A DNA stretch of 64,000 bases from Thermoguttaceae bacterium (GCA_017434455.1 JAFRFG010000020.1:62001-126000), one strand, 5' to 3'; positions 15,731 to 24,307 are shown, numbered from the stretch's first letter. The notes: generated by a model not told the origin, from the sequence alone. Numbers and translations: made by a program.

Positions 15731-17092
15731 TTAGTCGATCAAAAACAGCAGGCCGTGAGCCGGAAGGATCCATTCCCGCTGGCGCGGGGTATAAGATGTT
15801 CCGGTCAGCGGATTGACCGCCTGGATCGTTCCGGGCTCTTTAAGATCGAGTGACGCGGTAATACTCCGACCAAAGTCGAGATTCACCACCATCACCGCCT
15901 TTTGGGTTCCTTCCTTGGCCTTAAACTCACCGACCATCACCGAGGGGGTACCGGCCACGTCGGTGATCTCCTCCTGGTAGGCGATATTCACCCCGTTGAG
16001 CAGATCGCCGGGGTTGCCCGGGAGCTTGTCGGTCGGTTGGCTGAACCAGACGTTGGTGGAGCCGAAGCGGTTGAGAATCTTCCCTAAAACAAACGTCTGC
16101 TCGTTGACGTCGCGCAGAAAATTCCAGGTGATCGTCCTTTCGTGAATTTTGTCGATCGGACCGAAGTCAAACTCATTGTAGGAGTCGCCCACGGAATAGA
16201 AGAGGAACCAGCCCAGACCGTTGGCGCCGGCGGCCAGGGAGGTGTAGGCCTGGAAGGCGATGCGGGAGACCGAAGGAGGAGAGGATGTCTCGCGAATCGC
16301 CACGGAGCCGACGATGTTCCACCAGGGGAGGTTATACTTTTGAGCGATCCGACGGATCTCAAACATACTCTCCCAATAGTTCGCGGCACGGTCGGGATTG
16401 GACATATCCTCGGAGTATTCCACCTGGTAGTTGTCGTAACTGAGGAATTGGGGTTTTACCTCTTGGACGTACCGCTCCAGATACTCGGTATAGGAGTGGG
16501 CCTGTGTATGGGATTCCACCTCGGGAGGAAGCCGTGTGCCGCAGTCCGGAAAGAGATTGATGTAGGCCAGCTTTCCGGGAGCGTGTTTTTTGACCGCCGC
16601 GACAATCTTCGCCAAACCGGGGAATTGATGAACATTCGGTTCGTCGATAATGGAATAACCGAGAACCGTCGGATCATCTTTGGTGGAAGCGACCATTTTG
16701 CGGACTAATTCATCGGCCTGCTCATCGGAGATCTTCGTAAGGTCACATCCTGCCCCAAGATCGAGGAGGATATAGCGAAAACCTAAGTTCTTGCAGGTTT
16801 CCATATTCCTTTCGCCGACGAACGCCGACATCGGGAAGGCGCACTCGGCGATCATCTTCAGCCCCTCGTCCTCGGTTTGACCGAACGGGGCGCACCAGCT
16901 GATTCGATCCCAAGGATAGAGGGGATAAAAGTCGTCGGGGAGGACCAGCGGTTCCAAACCGAGGGATTCGGCCGTGGCGTTTTCGTCCCAGGTGACCGGG
17001 AGCGTGCCCGCGGCGTCTTCCGCCGAAAGGACGGCGGAAAACACCAGACACAAAGCTGGCAGCAAAGCCAACATCATCTTATCGCGTCGCAT
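15731..17092 (-). CDS. secreted TIM-barrel glycosidase-like protein, array copy 5 (divergent)
   Basis: Paralogue, 453 residues from the ATG at 17092, which begins a signal peptide; the open frame upstream of it is not conserved. It is the most divergent member: YSIIDEPNVHQFPG replaces YYIIDEPGAKKFPA, and LFPDCGTRLPPEVESHTQAHSYTEY replaces LFPSYATTIGADVDSQMQTYTFTEY, though the Asp-Glu-Pro and the YDNYQVEYSEDM region remain. With copy 6 it shares FGQTEDEGLK, GERNMExCKNLGFR and a longer SVGDSxxEFDFGPIDKIHERTITW loop, so copies 5 and 6 form a distinct subfamily. Only 25 bases separate it from copy 4. Confidence 0.73.
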   Translation of the reverse strand: MRRDKMMLALLPALCLVFSAVLSAEDAAGTLPVTWDENATAESLGLEPLVLPDDFYPLYPWDRISWCAPFGQTEDEGLKMIAECAFPMSAFVGERNMETCKNLGFRYILLDLGAGCDLTKISDEQADELVRKMVASTKDDPTVLGYSIIDEPNVHQFPGLAKIVAAVKKHAPGKLAYINLFPDCGTRLPPEVESHTQAHSYTEYLERYVQEVKPQFLSYDNYQVEYSEDMSNPDRAANYWESMFEIRRIAQKYNLPWWNIVGSVAIRETSSPPSVSRIAFQAYTSLAAGANGLGWFLFYSVGDSYNEFDFGPIDKIHERTITWNFLRDVNEQTFVLGKILNRFGSTNVWFSQPTDKLPGNPGDLLNGVNIAYQEEITDVAGTPSVMVGEFKAKEGTQKAVMVVNLDFGRSITASLDLKEPGTIQAVNPLTGTSYTPRQREWILPAHGLLFLID

Positions 17093-17118
17093 CGTTCTAT
17101 TGCCCTTAGAGTGTTTTG

Positions 17119-18471
17119 TTAGTCGATCAGGAAGAGCATCCCATGGCCGGGGAGGATCCACTCACGCTGGCGCGGGGCGTAGGTCGAACCGGTCAGGGGA
17201 TTAACCGCCTGGATCGTTCCGGCTTCCTTGAGATCAAGCGAGGCGGTGATACTGCGGCCGAAGTCGAGGTTCACCACCATCACGGCCTTTTGGTTTCCTT
17301 CCTTGGCCTTAAACTCACCGACCATCACCGAGGGGGTGCCGGCCACGTCGGTGATCTCCTCCTGGTAGGCGATATTCACCCCGTTGAGAAGATCCTCCGG
17401 ATTCGCGGGGAGAAGGTCACTCGGCTGGGAGAACCAGATGTTCGTGGAGCGGAACTTGTTGAGGATCTTCCCTAAAACAATCGTTTGCTCGTTGACGTCG
17501 CGCAGGAAATTCCAGGTGATCGTCCTTTCGTGAATCTTGTCGATCGGACCGAAGTCAAACTCGCTGTTGGAGTCGCCCACGGAATAGAAGAGGAACCAGC
17601 CCAGACCATTGGCGCCGGCGGCCAGAGAGGTGTAGGCCTGGAAAGCGATGCGGGAGACCGACGGAGGAGAAGAGACCTCGCGGATCGCCAGGGAGCTGAC
17701 GATGTTCCACCAGGGGAGATTGTATTTCAGCGCGACGCGCCGTATCTCGATGATATCGCGCCAATAGACATTGGCGCGGTCCTCTTTGGTCATATCCTCG
17801 GAGTATTCCACCTGGTAGTTGTCATAGCTGAGGAACTGGGGCTTCACCTCTTGGACGTACCGCTCAAGATACTCGGTGAAGGTGTAGGTCTGCAGCTGCG
17901 AGTCGACGTTGGCGCCGATCGTCGAGGCGTAGCTCGGGAAGAGGTTAATATAGGCGAGCTTTCCGGGGGCGTGTTTTTTGATCGCCGCGACAATCTTCGC
18001 CAGACCGGGGAATTTTTTCGCGCCCGGCTCGTCGGTGACGTAATAGCCGAGAACCGTCGGATCGTCCTTGGTGGAAGCGACCATCTGGTTGATAAACTCA
18101 TCGGCCTCTTCGTCGGTGATCGTCGTAAAATCGCCTCTCATCCCAAGATCGAGGAGGACATAGCGAAAACCGAGGTTTTTGCAGCTCTCCATATTCCTTT
18201 CGCCGATGAACGCGGGCATCGAGAACGCGCAATCGGCGATCCCTTTGAGTCCCTCGTCCTCGGTCTGGCCGAACTGAGCGCACCAGCCGATTCGATCCCA
18301 CGTGTAGAGGGGATAAAAGTCGTCGGGGGTGGCAAACGGCTCCAGACCGAGCGACTCGGCCGTGGCGTTTTCGTCCCAGGTGATCGGGTGATTGGCGGCA
18401 TCTTCCGCCCAAAGGGACGCGGTGAGCCCCAGGCAGAGAACGGCTCCCAGAATAAGGCGCGATTGCATCAT
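17119..18471 (-). CDS. secreted TIM-barrel glycosidase-like protein, array copy 6 (promoter-proximal)
   Basis: First gene of the array by transcription direction; 450 residues with signal peptide ending SLWA. An AAGGAGGAAC ribosome-binding site, the strongest of the six, precedes two adjacent ATGs (18471 and 18468). It keeps YYVTDEPGAKKFPGLAKI, YINLFPSYAS, YDNYQVEYSEDM and the C-terminal beta-sandwich, and belongs with copy 5 by shared loops. The leader contains a 12-base perfect palindrome at 18526-18537. Substrate unknown; export and paralogy suggest a set of related hydrolases acting on variants of one polymer. Confidence 0.75.
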   Translation of the reverse strand: MMQSRLILGAVLCLGLTASLWAEDAANHPITWDENATAESLGLEPFATPDDFYPLYTWDRIGWCAQFGQTEDEGLKGIADCAFSMPAFIGERNMESCKNLGFRYVLLDLGMRGDFTTITDEEADEFINQMVASTKDDPTVLGYYVTDEPGAKKFPGLAKIVAAIKKHAPGKLAYINLFPSYASTIGANVDSQLQTYTFTEYLERYVQEVKPQFLSYDNYQVEYSEDMTKEDRANVYWRDIIEIRRVALKYNLPWWNIVSSLAIREVSSPPSVSRIAFQAYTSLAAGANGLGWFLFYSVGDSNSEFDFGPIDKIHERTITWNFLRDVNEQTIVLGKILNKFRSTNIWFSQPSDLLPANPEDLLNGVNIAYQEEITDVAGTPSVMVGEFKAKEGNQKAVMVVNLDFGRSITASLDLKEAGTIQAVNPLTGSTYAPRQREWILPGHGMLFLID

Positions 18472-18525
18472 CGGTGTTCCTCCTTCGAGTTTCTGAAATC
18501 TTTCCTCTGGGGGAAGACGGCCCTT

Positions 18526-18537
18526 GGGACCGGTCCC
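18526..18537. promoter_or_regulatory. 12-base perfect palindrome in the leader of the array operon
   Basis: GGGACCGGTCCC reads the same on both strands and sits 55-66 bases upstream of the first array gene. It could be an operator for a dimeric regulator or a small attenuator hairpin; a -10-like TACAAT on the minus strand (18565-18560) lies just upstream. Nothing else identifies a binding protein. Confidence 0.3.
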
Positions 18538-18658
18538 CCCCTTTCTTGATTAACCTTTCATTGTACCGGCCGGGCTGGTCAAAATCCAGTTCCCAGGAGC
18601 ATTTCGTCCAAAATGAGGACGCGCCTTGGCGGAATGTATCCCCCGGGGGAAACGGTGG

Positions 18659-18664
18659 TATAAT
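18659..18664 (+). promoter_or_regulatory. candidate -10 element for panB
   Basis: A perfect TATAAT in GGTATAATAGAAGG lies 50 bases upstream of the panB start. No good -35 box is seen at 16-18 bases spacing, so confidence is limited. Confidence 0.35.
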
Positions 18665-18713
18665 AGAAGGCCGGTAGTTTTTTCTCCGAAAACGTATCAC
18701 CAGGAGCAGGAGA

Positions 18714-19526
18714 ATGATGTCCCATCAAGCTCACCCGACAAAGCTCACCCCGGCTTGCTTAGCGAAAATGCGCGCCGAGGGAACCAAAATCTCGATGATG
18801 ACCGTCTACGATTACACGTCGGCCCGATTGCTCGATCAAGCGGGAGTCGACGTTCTCCTCGTGGGAGACTCGCTGGGAATGGTCGTTCAGGGGAAAGAGA
18901 ATACCCTCCCCGTGACCTTGGAGGAGATGATCTACCACACCGAAATGGTCGCCCGAGCGGCCGACCGCGCGATCGTCATCGCCGATCTCCCCTTCCCGGT
19001 CGTTCAGCTCGGGGTGGAGTCGGCCTTAAACGCCTCGGTCCAAATCATTAAGCGTACCCGCGCCACGGGAGTGAAAGTCGAGGGGGGGGAGAACCGCGTC
19101 CCGGTTATTCGGGCGCTGCTGGAGGCGGGGATCCCCGTGATGGGGCACTGCGGACTGCTGCCGCAGGATATTCGCCGGCTGGGGGGATACAAAATTCAGC
19201 GCAACACCGAAACGCTTCGGCGCGACGTTCGCGCGGTAGCCGACTCGGGGGTGATGGCCATTGTCTTGGAGTGCGTCACCGCCGATCTGGCCGCGGAGAT
19301 CACTCGCGAGGCAACGGTTCCCACCATCGGGATCGGGTCGGGGAGCGGCTGTGACGGCCAGGTTCTGGTCTTCCACGATATGCTCGGTTTTACCGACCCG
19401 GGGGCTCATCTTCCCAAACACGCCCGGCGCTATGCCCATTTGGGAGAGGTGATCACCGATGCCGCTCGGCGGTACATCGCCGACGTGCGCTCCGGTTCCT
19501 TCCCCGGTCCGGACGAGTCGTTCTAA
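18714..19526 (+). CDS. panB: 3-methyl-2-oxobutanoate hydroxymethyltransferase
   Basis: Transfers a hydroxymethyl group from methylene-tetrahydrofolate to ketoisovalerate to make ketopantoate, the first committed step of pantothenate synthesis. 270 residues, the normal length. Visible marks: MTVYDYTSARLLDQAG, VLLVGDSLGMVVQG (metal-binding Asp), VIADLPF, the KVEGG segment and GHCGLLPQD. AGGAG lies just before two adjacent ATGs (18714, 18717). panC and panD are not in the window. It starts a two-gene + strand block with pepT. Confidence 0.94.
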   Translation: MMSHQAHPTKLTPACLAKMRAEGTKISMMTVYDYTSARLLDQAGVDVLLVGDSLGMVVQGKENTLPVTLEEMIYHTEMVARAADRAIVIADLPFPVVQLGVESALNASVQIIKRTRATGVKVEGGENRVPVIRALLEAGIPVMGHCGLLPQDIRRLGGYKIQRNTETLRRDVRAVADSGVMAIVLECVTADLAAEITREATVPTIGIGSGSGCDGQVLVFHDMLGFTDPGAHLPKHARRYAHLGEVITDAARRYIADVRSGSFPGPDESF

Positions 19527-19561
19527 AGGTTGTTTTTTGACAGGTCGAGGTCTTTTGCTCT

Positions 19562-20782
19562 ATGTCGTCACCCGCCCTTGAACGTTTTCTTCGCTATATC
19601 CAGGTCGATACCACCTCCGACCCGGAGTCGAAAACCCATCCCAGCAGCGAGGGGCAAAGGGAATTGGCCCGGCTTTTAGCCGACGAACTCACCGCGCTGG
19701 GACTCGAAGAGGTTGAGGTTTCGCCGGAGAGTGTCGTCACGGCGACCTTGCCCGCCAGTGCCGGCTTTGACGATGTCCCGGTGATCGGCTGGATCGCCCA
19801 CATGGATACCGCCCCGGGAACACCGGGACGCTGCGCGGGCGCTAAGGTGCTTACCTGCCAAGGCGGGCCGATCACGCTGGAGAGCGGAACACAGATCCCG
19901 GAATCGTCCTATTTGCGGGAAAACATCGGCACAAAAATCGTCGTCACCGACGGGACGACCCTTCTGGGGGCCGACGACAAAGCGGGGATCGCGGCGATCA
20001 TCACCGCGGCCGAACAGCTTCTTTCCGACAAGTCGCTGGAGCACGGGAAAATTCGGATTGCCTTTACCACCGATGAGGAGATCGGCGAGGGAGTACTCTT
20101 CCTCGACCCGGAACAGTTCGGCGCCGACTGGGCGCTGACCGTCGACGGCGAGAGGACCGGAACGATTAACCGCGAGACTTTTTCGGCCGAACGCGCCGTC
20201 CTCACCGTCGAAGGGGTCGATATCCATCCGGGCGCGGCGAAGGACGTTATGGTCAACGCCGTGACGATCCTTGCCGATATCCTCTGCGGGATTCCCAAAG
20301 AATTAGCGGCGGAGAACTCCTGTGATCGGCAGCCGTACATCAACGTCTACGAAAGTACGGCGACCATCGCCGAGGCCTCGGCGCAGATCATTCTCCGATC
20401 CTTCGACGACGAGGGGATGGAGAAGGTTCGCGCGGCGCTGATCAATACCGTGAACCGTGTCCGCGACGAAAACCCGAAGGCCAAGATCACTCTCCGGTAC
20501 GAGGTTCAGTACCGAAATATGCGTGAAAAGCTCGATGAGCGTCCCGAGATTCTCAAAACACTCGAAGAGGCCGTCCGCAAGGCCGGCATCGACCCGGTTT
20601 GGGTACCTGTCCGCGGCGGAACCGATGGGTCGGTTCTGACCGAAAAGGGACTGCCGACACCGAATCTCTTCACCGGCGGGGCGAATTATCACAGTACGAC
20701 GGAGTGGCTGTCGGTCGAAGGAATGGAAGCCGCGGTTCGAACGCTGGTCGCGCTGGCGCTTTTGGCCGCGAAAAAAGGTTAA
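19562..20782 (+). CDS. pepT: peptidase T (tripeptide aminopeptidase)
   Basis: Cytosolic zinc M20-family aminopeptidase that removes the N-terminal residue from tripeptides. The 406 residues match E. coli PepT in length and layout: metal ligands His80 and Asp82 in AHMDTAP, the GADDKAG segment at 136-142, the Glu pair in TTDEEIGEG at 172-173, Asp195 in TVDGE, and a C-terminal His in NYHSTTEW. The dimerisation domain lies between about residues 205 and 320. It is 35 bases downstream of panB and converges on the SET-domain gene with only 22 bases between stops. Confidence 0.93.
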   Translation: MSSPALERFLRYIQVDTTSDPESKTHPSSEGQRELARLLADELTALGLEEVEVSPESVVTATLPASAGFDDVPVIGWIAHMDTAPGTPGRCAGAKVLTCQGGPITLESGTQIPESSYLRENIGTKIVVTDGTTLLGADDKAGIAAIITAAEQLLSDKSLEHGKIRIAFTTDEEIGEGVLFLDPEQFGADWALTVDGERTGTINRETFSAERAVLTVEGVDIHPGAAKDVMVNAVTILADILCGIPKELAAENSCDRQPYINVYESTATIAEASAQIILRSFDDEGMEKVRAALINTVNRVRDENPKAKITLRYEVQYRNMREKLDERPEILKTLEEAVRKAGIDPVWVPVRGGTDGSVLTEKGLPTPNLFTGGANYHSTTEWLSVEGMEAAVRTLVALALLAAKKG

Positions 20783-20804
20783 CGGTATTCGCCCGGCGCT
20801 GGCG

Positions 20805-21311
20805 CTACCGGCCGCCGGGTGTGTCGTTTTTGTGCATTTCCAAGCAGCGGGGAAGGTCGTCGATTCGGCAGATCCACCCCCGGCATTTTGGCGATCGGCA
20901 GTTGCACCGGATGCTGGCCTCGGCCTCCCAGCCGTAGTCGATCGTCAGCTCTTCCCCCTTTTTGACCGGACGCAAGGTGTGAAGCCACATCTCGTAGATC
21001 GGTTCGTTCGTGCCCCCCTCCCCTTGCGTTTCGTCCCCGCGCGAGAGTTCCCACTCGATGAGAATACAGTTCGGGTCACAGGAGTGATTGATGAATCGAT
21101 AAGGGGGATCGGGTTCGATAGCGCCGTCGGCAAATTCCATACAGTACTCGGAACGCCAGCCGGAGGGCTTTTTTTGGCCGTGAACACGGCCGACGGCTCG
21201 GTTGCCGCCCAGCGCTACCGACGTGAAGAGTCCCCGACCGTTGGGGGAGCCGGCCACGTAAACCCGATCGTATCGGACACGGCGATGGAACGACGGCGGG
21301 AGGATCTCCAT
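20805..21311 (-). CDS. SET-domain protein (putative protein lysine methyltransferase)
   Basis: Probably transfers methyl groups from S-adenosylmethionine to a lysine of an unknown protein. In 168 residues it carries the SET signatures: GRGLFTSV near the N-terminus, RFINHSCDPNC (the NHSC pseudoknot) and GEELTIDYGW (the catalytic Tyr), followed by a post-SET cysteine cluster CNCRSPKCRGW that would bind zinc with the NHSC cysteine. It starts 12 bases after the stop of the Na/Pi transporter gene, so the two are probably cotranscribed. No canonical Shine-Dalgarno precedes the ATG at 21311. SET proteins occur in a minority of bacteria, often by transfer from eukaryotes, and their targets are mostly unknown. 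Confidence 0.85.
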   Translation of the reverse strand: MEILPPSFHRRVRYDRVYVAGSPNGRGLFTSVALGGNRAVGRVHGQKKPSGWRSEYCMEFADGAIEPDPPYRFINHSCDPNCILIEWELSRGDETQGEGGTNEPIYEMWLHTLRPVKKGEELTIDYGWEAEASIRCNCRSPKCRGWICRIDDLPRCLEMHKNDTPGGR

Positions 21312-21323
21312 AGGGGGAGGTTT

Positions 21324-23486
21324 TTAAAAATCTTTTCGGTGACGCGGCTCAAGGGCCTGGACAATATTGCGCAGGTGCTCCCAAATTCGCCGATAGGAGT
21401 TGAACTGCGCGTTGACCGCTACCACAACATGGGTGTCGATTTTCTCTTCGGAGATCAACTGGTAAAACCGATCACGAAGGTTCTTGATCCGTTCAACCAT
21501 TTCGCGCGATGAAAGGTAGAATTCCTGAGTATTATAACGGATATTTTTCATCGAATCGTTGTAATAGCTCATCGCCCGGTCGAACAGATCAAGTGTCTCA
21601 TGGTGGAACTGATCAAACTCACTGACGATCAGTTCGGGGATGGTCAGGTTTTCCTCTTTGAGCTTGAGGTCGGATTTCAAAAGCGCGATGAAATAGTCGC
21701 TGACCGACTCGATCTCATCGGCAATCCGGATCTGTTCTCTGGCCAGCTCGGCATCGTCGGTGCTGAGGTTTCGTGAGAGCATTTCGGAAGTGAAGTCGAT
21801 CACCTCATCCTGCATTTGGTCGAGCCATTTCTCACGGGCGAATGCCTCGTTGGCCAGCTTGTCGTTCTCGAGCCCTTCGTTGACCAACGTCTGAACCCAC
21901 TGTCCCAGTTCACGGCAACCGGAGGCCATGCGCTGAATCTCGGAATTGACGCGCGAGATCGCGAAGGCGGGGGTTTCCATCGAACGGAGAACCAGACCGG
22001 TGCAGGAACGTTCGCGCGGACCAACCCGTTCGGGAATCGCCCAAGTGAGGAATCGGGCGATCTTTTTGGAGAACGGGAGGAATATCAGGGCGTTGGTAAC
22101 GTTGAACAGGGTATGGGTGGCCGCCACCCCGCGGACGACATTTTCACTGCCGTTCACGCCGGCGATTTTTGTAACCAGCGGGAGAAAAAACGAGGAGAAG
22201 ACCAGCAGGACCCAAACCACGCCGGTGATGTTGAATATCGCGTGGAACGCCGCGGCGCGCTTGGCGTTGGTTGAAGACCCAATCGCCACCACCTGCGCGG
22301 TGAGGGTCGTGCCGATGTTTTCACCCAGAACCAAAGCCGCCGCGGTCGGAAACTCGATCGCGCCAATCACCACCAGAGACATCGTCACACCGATGGTCGC
22401 CGCGGAGGACTGCATAATGATCGTCAGGATACAGCCGACCAAGGCGCATTTCACCGAGCCGAGGAATGTATCGGCCGAAAACATTTTGATCCAGATCGAA
22501 AACTCGGGAAGTTCCTGAAGCTCCGCCAGGCCGTTGGTCATCACCTGCAGGCCGTAGAAGACCAGACCGAGCCCCATGGCCGCCTGAGCGAGGAAACGGA
22601 TTTTTTCACGCTTGCAGAAGAGGAAGAAAAAGATACTGACCCCGGCGATCGGCAGGCCGAACTTTCCGATGTCTAAGGTCAAGATCCAGCCGGTTGCCGT
22701 CGTACCGATATTGGCGCCGAGAATCACTCCGATCCCCTGCGCCAGGGTCATGATCTGGCTGTTCACAAAGCCGATCACCATCACGGTGACCACGGTGCTG
22801 GACTGGAGAAGCATCGTTGTGATGATACCGACGGCAAAGGCGAAAACACGATGCTCGGTAAAGACCGCGATCATTCGGCGCAGCGACGACCCGGCGATGA
22901 GCTGAATACCATCGGACATATTGCGTATGCCGAATATAAACAGTCCGATACCGCCGACGACAAGGGCCATGAGAGCCCACCAATTAGGCGCCCACGGCTC
23001 GGCGGTGAACTGTAAAAAGGTGGGAGGACTGTTGGGGGAGGAAAAGCGAAGGATAATGTCGGCCTTGCCGACAGCGTCACTGTCCCACTGAAGAATTAAA
23101 TCGTGGTCTTGAATGATAGGATCAACGGCACCAGGAACTAACGAGGAAGAGGGATCGACTTCGATGGTGACCTCGGCCGGATCGGCAAAGGCCCCTTCGC
23201 TGACAAATCGTTCGATGATACTCTCGAGAGATATTCGCGTCGGAGGAGCCCCGCGGAGAATCTTTTGATTGGGGAGCCAGCGCATCGGAACGTTGCCGGA
23301 TGAAGAAGCCCGATCGTCGTCTTCCTGCGCCTTAGGAACTGCCGCCGGGGCCCCGGGAGATTGGCCTCCTCCGGAATCCTGGGCGCCGGCGACTCGCGCG
23401 CCCCCAAAAACAAGCGTCAGGGCCAGCAAAACCGCAAGGACGGAGAGCGACTGTAGTGGAGCACGCCAACAATGGTGAGTATCCAT
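21324..23486 (-). CDS. Na/Pi-cotransporter family protein with PhoU-like C-terminal domain
   Basis: Inner-membrane phosphate (or other anion) carrier of the NptA/PNaS type. The ATG at 23486 (720 residues) is chosen because AGGGA lies 6 bases upstream and a TATAAT lies at 23513-23508, leaving no room for a longer start. Order: signal/anchor 10-35, a periplasmic region of about 160 residues with a beta-rich segment, then two QSS repeats (TTMLLQSSTVVTVMVIGF and IMQSSAATIGVTMS) with GANIGTT and GENIGTT motifs that mark the family, and a cytosolic PhoU-like helical domain from about residue 540. The periplasmic domain ahead of the transporter is an addition to the minimal family. Confidence 0.9.
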   Translation of the reverse strand: MDTHHCWRAPLQSLSVLAVLLALTLVFGGARVAGAQDSGGGQSPGAPAAVPKAQEDDDRASSSGNVPMRWLPNQKILRGAPPTRISLESIIERFVSEGAFADPAEVTIEVDPSSSLVPGAVDPIIQDHDLILQWDSDAVGKADIILRFSSPNSPPTFLQFTAEPWAPNWWALMALVVGGIGLFIFGIRNMSDGIQLIAGSSLRRMIAVFTEHRVFAFAVGIITTMLLQSSTVVTVMVIGFVNSQIMTLAQGIGVILGANIGTTATGWILTLDIGKFGLPIAGVSIFFFLFCKREKIRFLAQAAMGLGLVFYGLQVMTNGLAELQELPEFSIWIKMFSADTFLGSVKCALVGCILTIIMQSSAATIGVTMSLVVIGAIEFPTAAALVLGENIGTTLTAQVVAIGSSTNAKRAAAFHAIFNITGVVWVLLVFSSFFLPLVTKIAGVNGSENVVRGVAATHTLFNVTNALIFLPFSKKIARFLTWAIPERVGPRERSCTGLVLRSMETPAFAISRVNSEIQRMASGCRELGQWVQTLVNEGLENDKLANEAFAREKWLDQMQDEVIDFTSEMLSRNLSTDDAELAREQIRIADEIESVSDYFIALLKSDLKLKEENLTIPELIVSEFDQFHHETLDLFDRAMSYYNDSMKNIRYNTQEFYLSSREMVERIKNLRDRFYQLISEEKIDTHVVVAVNAQFNSYRRIWEHLRNIVQALEPRHRKDF

Positions 23487-23887
23487 GTTGAATCCCTGGG
23501 GACCTATATTATACAACCTCTGGGGACAGTTTCGAAAAACCGCCGAATAACATTTTCCCACGGGGGATAACAGTGTCAACCCCCCCGAAATAACCGCTTT
23601 GGCCGGCAAAAAAGGGGGAGTGATCGGAGGATCGACGAACTCGTTTTTTTAAAGAGCCCATAGAGCGAATAACCACACAAGAGGACGGTGATGAATGAAC
23701 CAGGACAATATGCCACGAAATAAACCGTTGAAAAAATTCAACGATACTATGAGTTTGTACCTTCCAATAATTATTTTTCTTAGTATAATTACCTTTATGT
23801 CGTTATCAGGTGGAAGGTCTTTCGCAAGCCCATATTTTGCGGCGATACTCCAGCAAGTTTCAAAATACAAAAGAACGGTCCATTTCT
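23487..23887. other. divergent intergenic region, AT-rich on the right
   Basis: 401 bases between the Na/Pi gene and the XRE gene. The left side holds the promoter of the former. From about 23690 to 23880 base composition turns markedly AT-rich against the GC-rich window. It contains a perfect TATAAT at 23784-23789 (+ strand), which would give the XRE gene a leader of about 90 bases, and a short open frame from 23695 with one hydrophobic segment that runs into the XRE gene in another frame and is poorly supported. Confidence 0.5.
23508..23513 (-). promoter_or_regulatory. -10 element of the Na/Pi transporter-SET operon
   Basis: A perfect TATAAT on the minus strand, in TTGTATAATATAGG, ends 21 bases before the ATG at 23486. 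The transcript would start about 14 bases before the start codon, just including the AGGGA site. The -35 region (near 23531-23536) is weak. Confidence 0.5.
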
Positions 23888-24307
23888 ATGTCAAACATTC
23901 AGCAGATTCTCAATGTGGAAATTCGCCGTCTCGCCAGGAAAGAGGCGAAGGAAGCCGTCAAACCGTTGAAGGAGCGTATTAAAAAGCTCCACCTTCAAGT
24001 GCGGACACTCAAAACCCAGGTCCGTCTTCTGGCCGCCGGCAAACCGATCGATCAGCCCGCCAAAGATGAAGCGGCCGAACCGGCCAAAATCTACCGGGTC
24101 GACGGCAAGCGAATTCGCCGGATTCGTCAAAAGATCCGTGTCAACCAGACCGATTTCGCCAAGCTGCTCGGTGTCAGTCTCAAGACGATCGTCAACTGGG
24201 AAAAAGGTTACGCTCGTCCCCGCCAGCCGATGAAAGTCAAAATCGTCGAGCTGTCCCGCGCCGGCAAAAAAGAGATCTCCGCGCGTATTCAAGAGCTGGA
24301 GAAGTAG
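23888..24307 (+). CDS. coiled-coil XRE-family DNA-binding protein
   Basis: Probable transcription regulator, 139 residues. The N-terminal half (about 8-58) is a highly charged Lys/Arg/Glu-rich helix with heptad character (ARKEAKEAVKPLKERIKKLHLQV), likely a dimerising coiled coil. After a linker comes a helix-turn-helix of the XRE/Cro type (IRRIRQKIRVNQTDFAKLLGVSLKTIVNWEKG, about 80-112). The ATG at 23888 fits the start of the coiled coil; an upstream GTG would add 26 residues of low conservation value. No ribosome-binding site is obvious. Similar stand-alone coiled-coil XRE proteins are common conserved proteins of unknown target; partner genes do not reveal a role here. Confidence 0.75.
   Translation: MSNIQQILNVEIRRLARKEAKEAVKPLKERIKKLHLQVRTLKTQVRLLAAGKPIDQPAKDEAAEPAKIYRVDGKRIRRIRQKIRVNQTDFAKLLGVSLKTIVNWEKGYARPRQPMKVKIVELSRAGKKEISARIQELEK

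Larger units (their letters stand above)
10187..18471 (-). repeat. tandem array of six paralogous genes
   Basis: Six genes of one family lie head to tail with gaps of 46, 56, 53, 25 and 26 bases and no other gene between them. All share the N-terminal ITWDENATAESLG-type opening (copy 5 has VTWDENATA), the barrel motifs and the C-terminal domain. By shared loops they group as 1+4, 2+3 and 5+6, which points to several rounds of duplication and reshuffling rather than one burst. Confidence 0.9.

Noticed and set aside
23695..23982. 95-codon frame with one hydrophobic segment before the XRE gene
   Set aside because: A GAGGA lies upstream, but its second half runs through the start of the XRE gene in another frame as low-complexity sequence; a real protein would have to end earlier. 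Not enough support.
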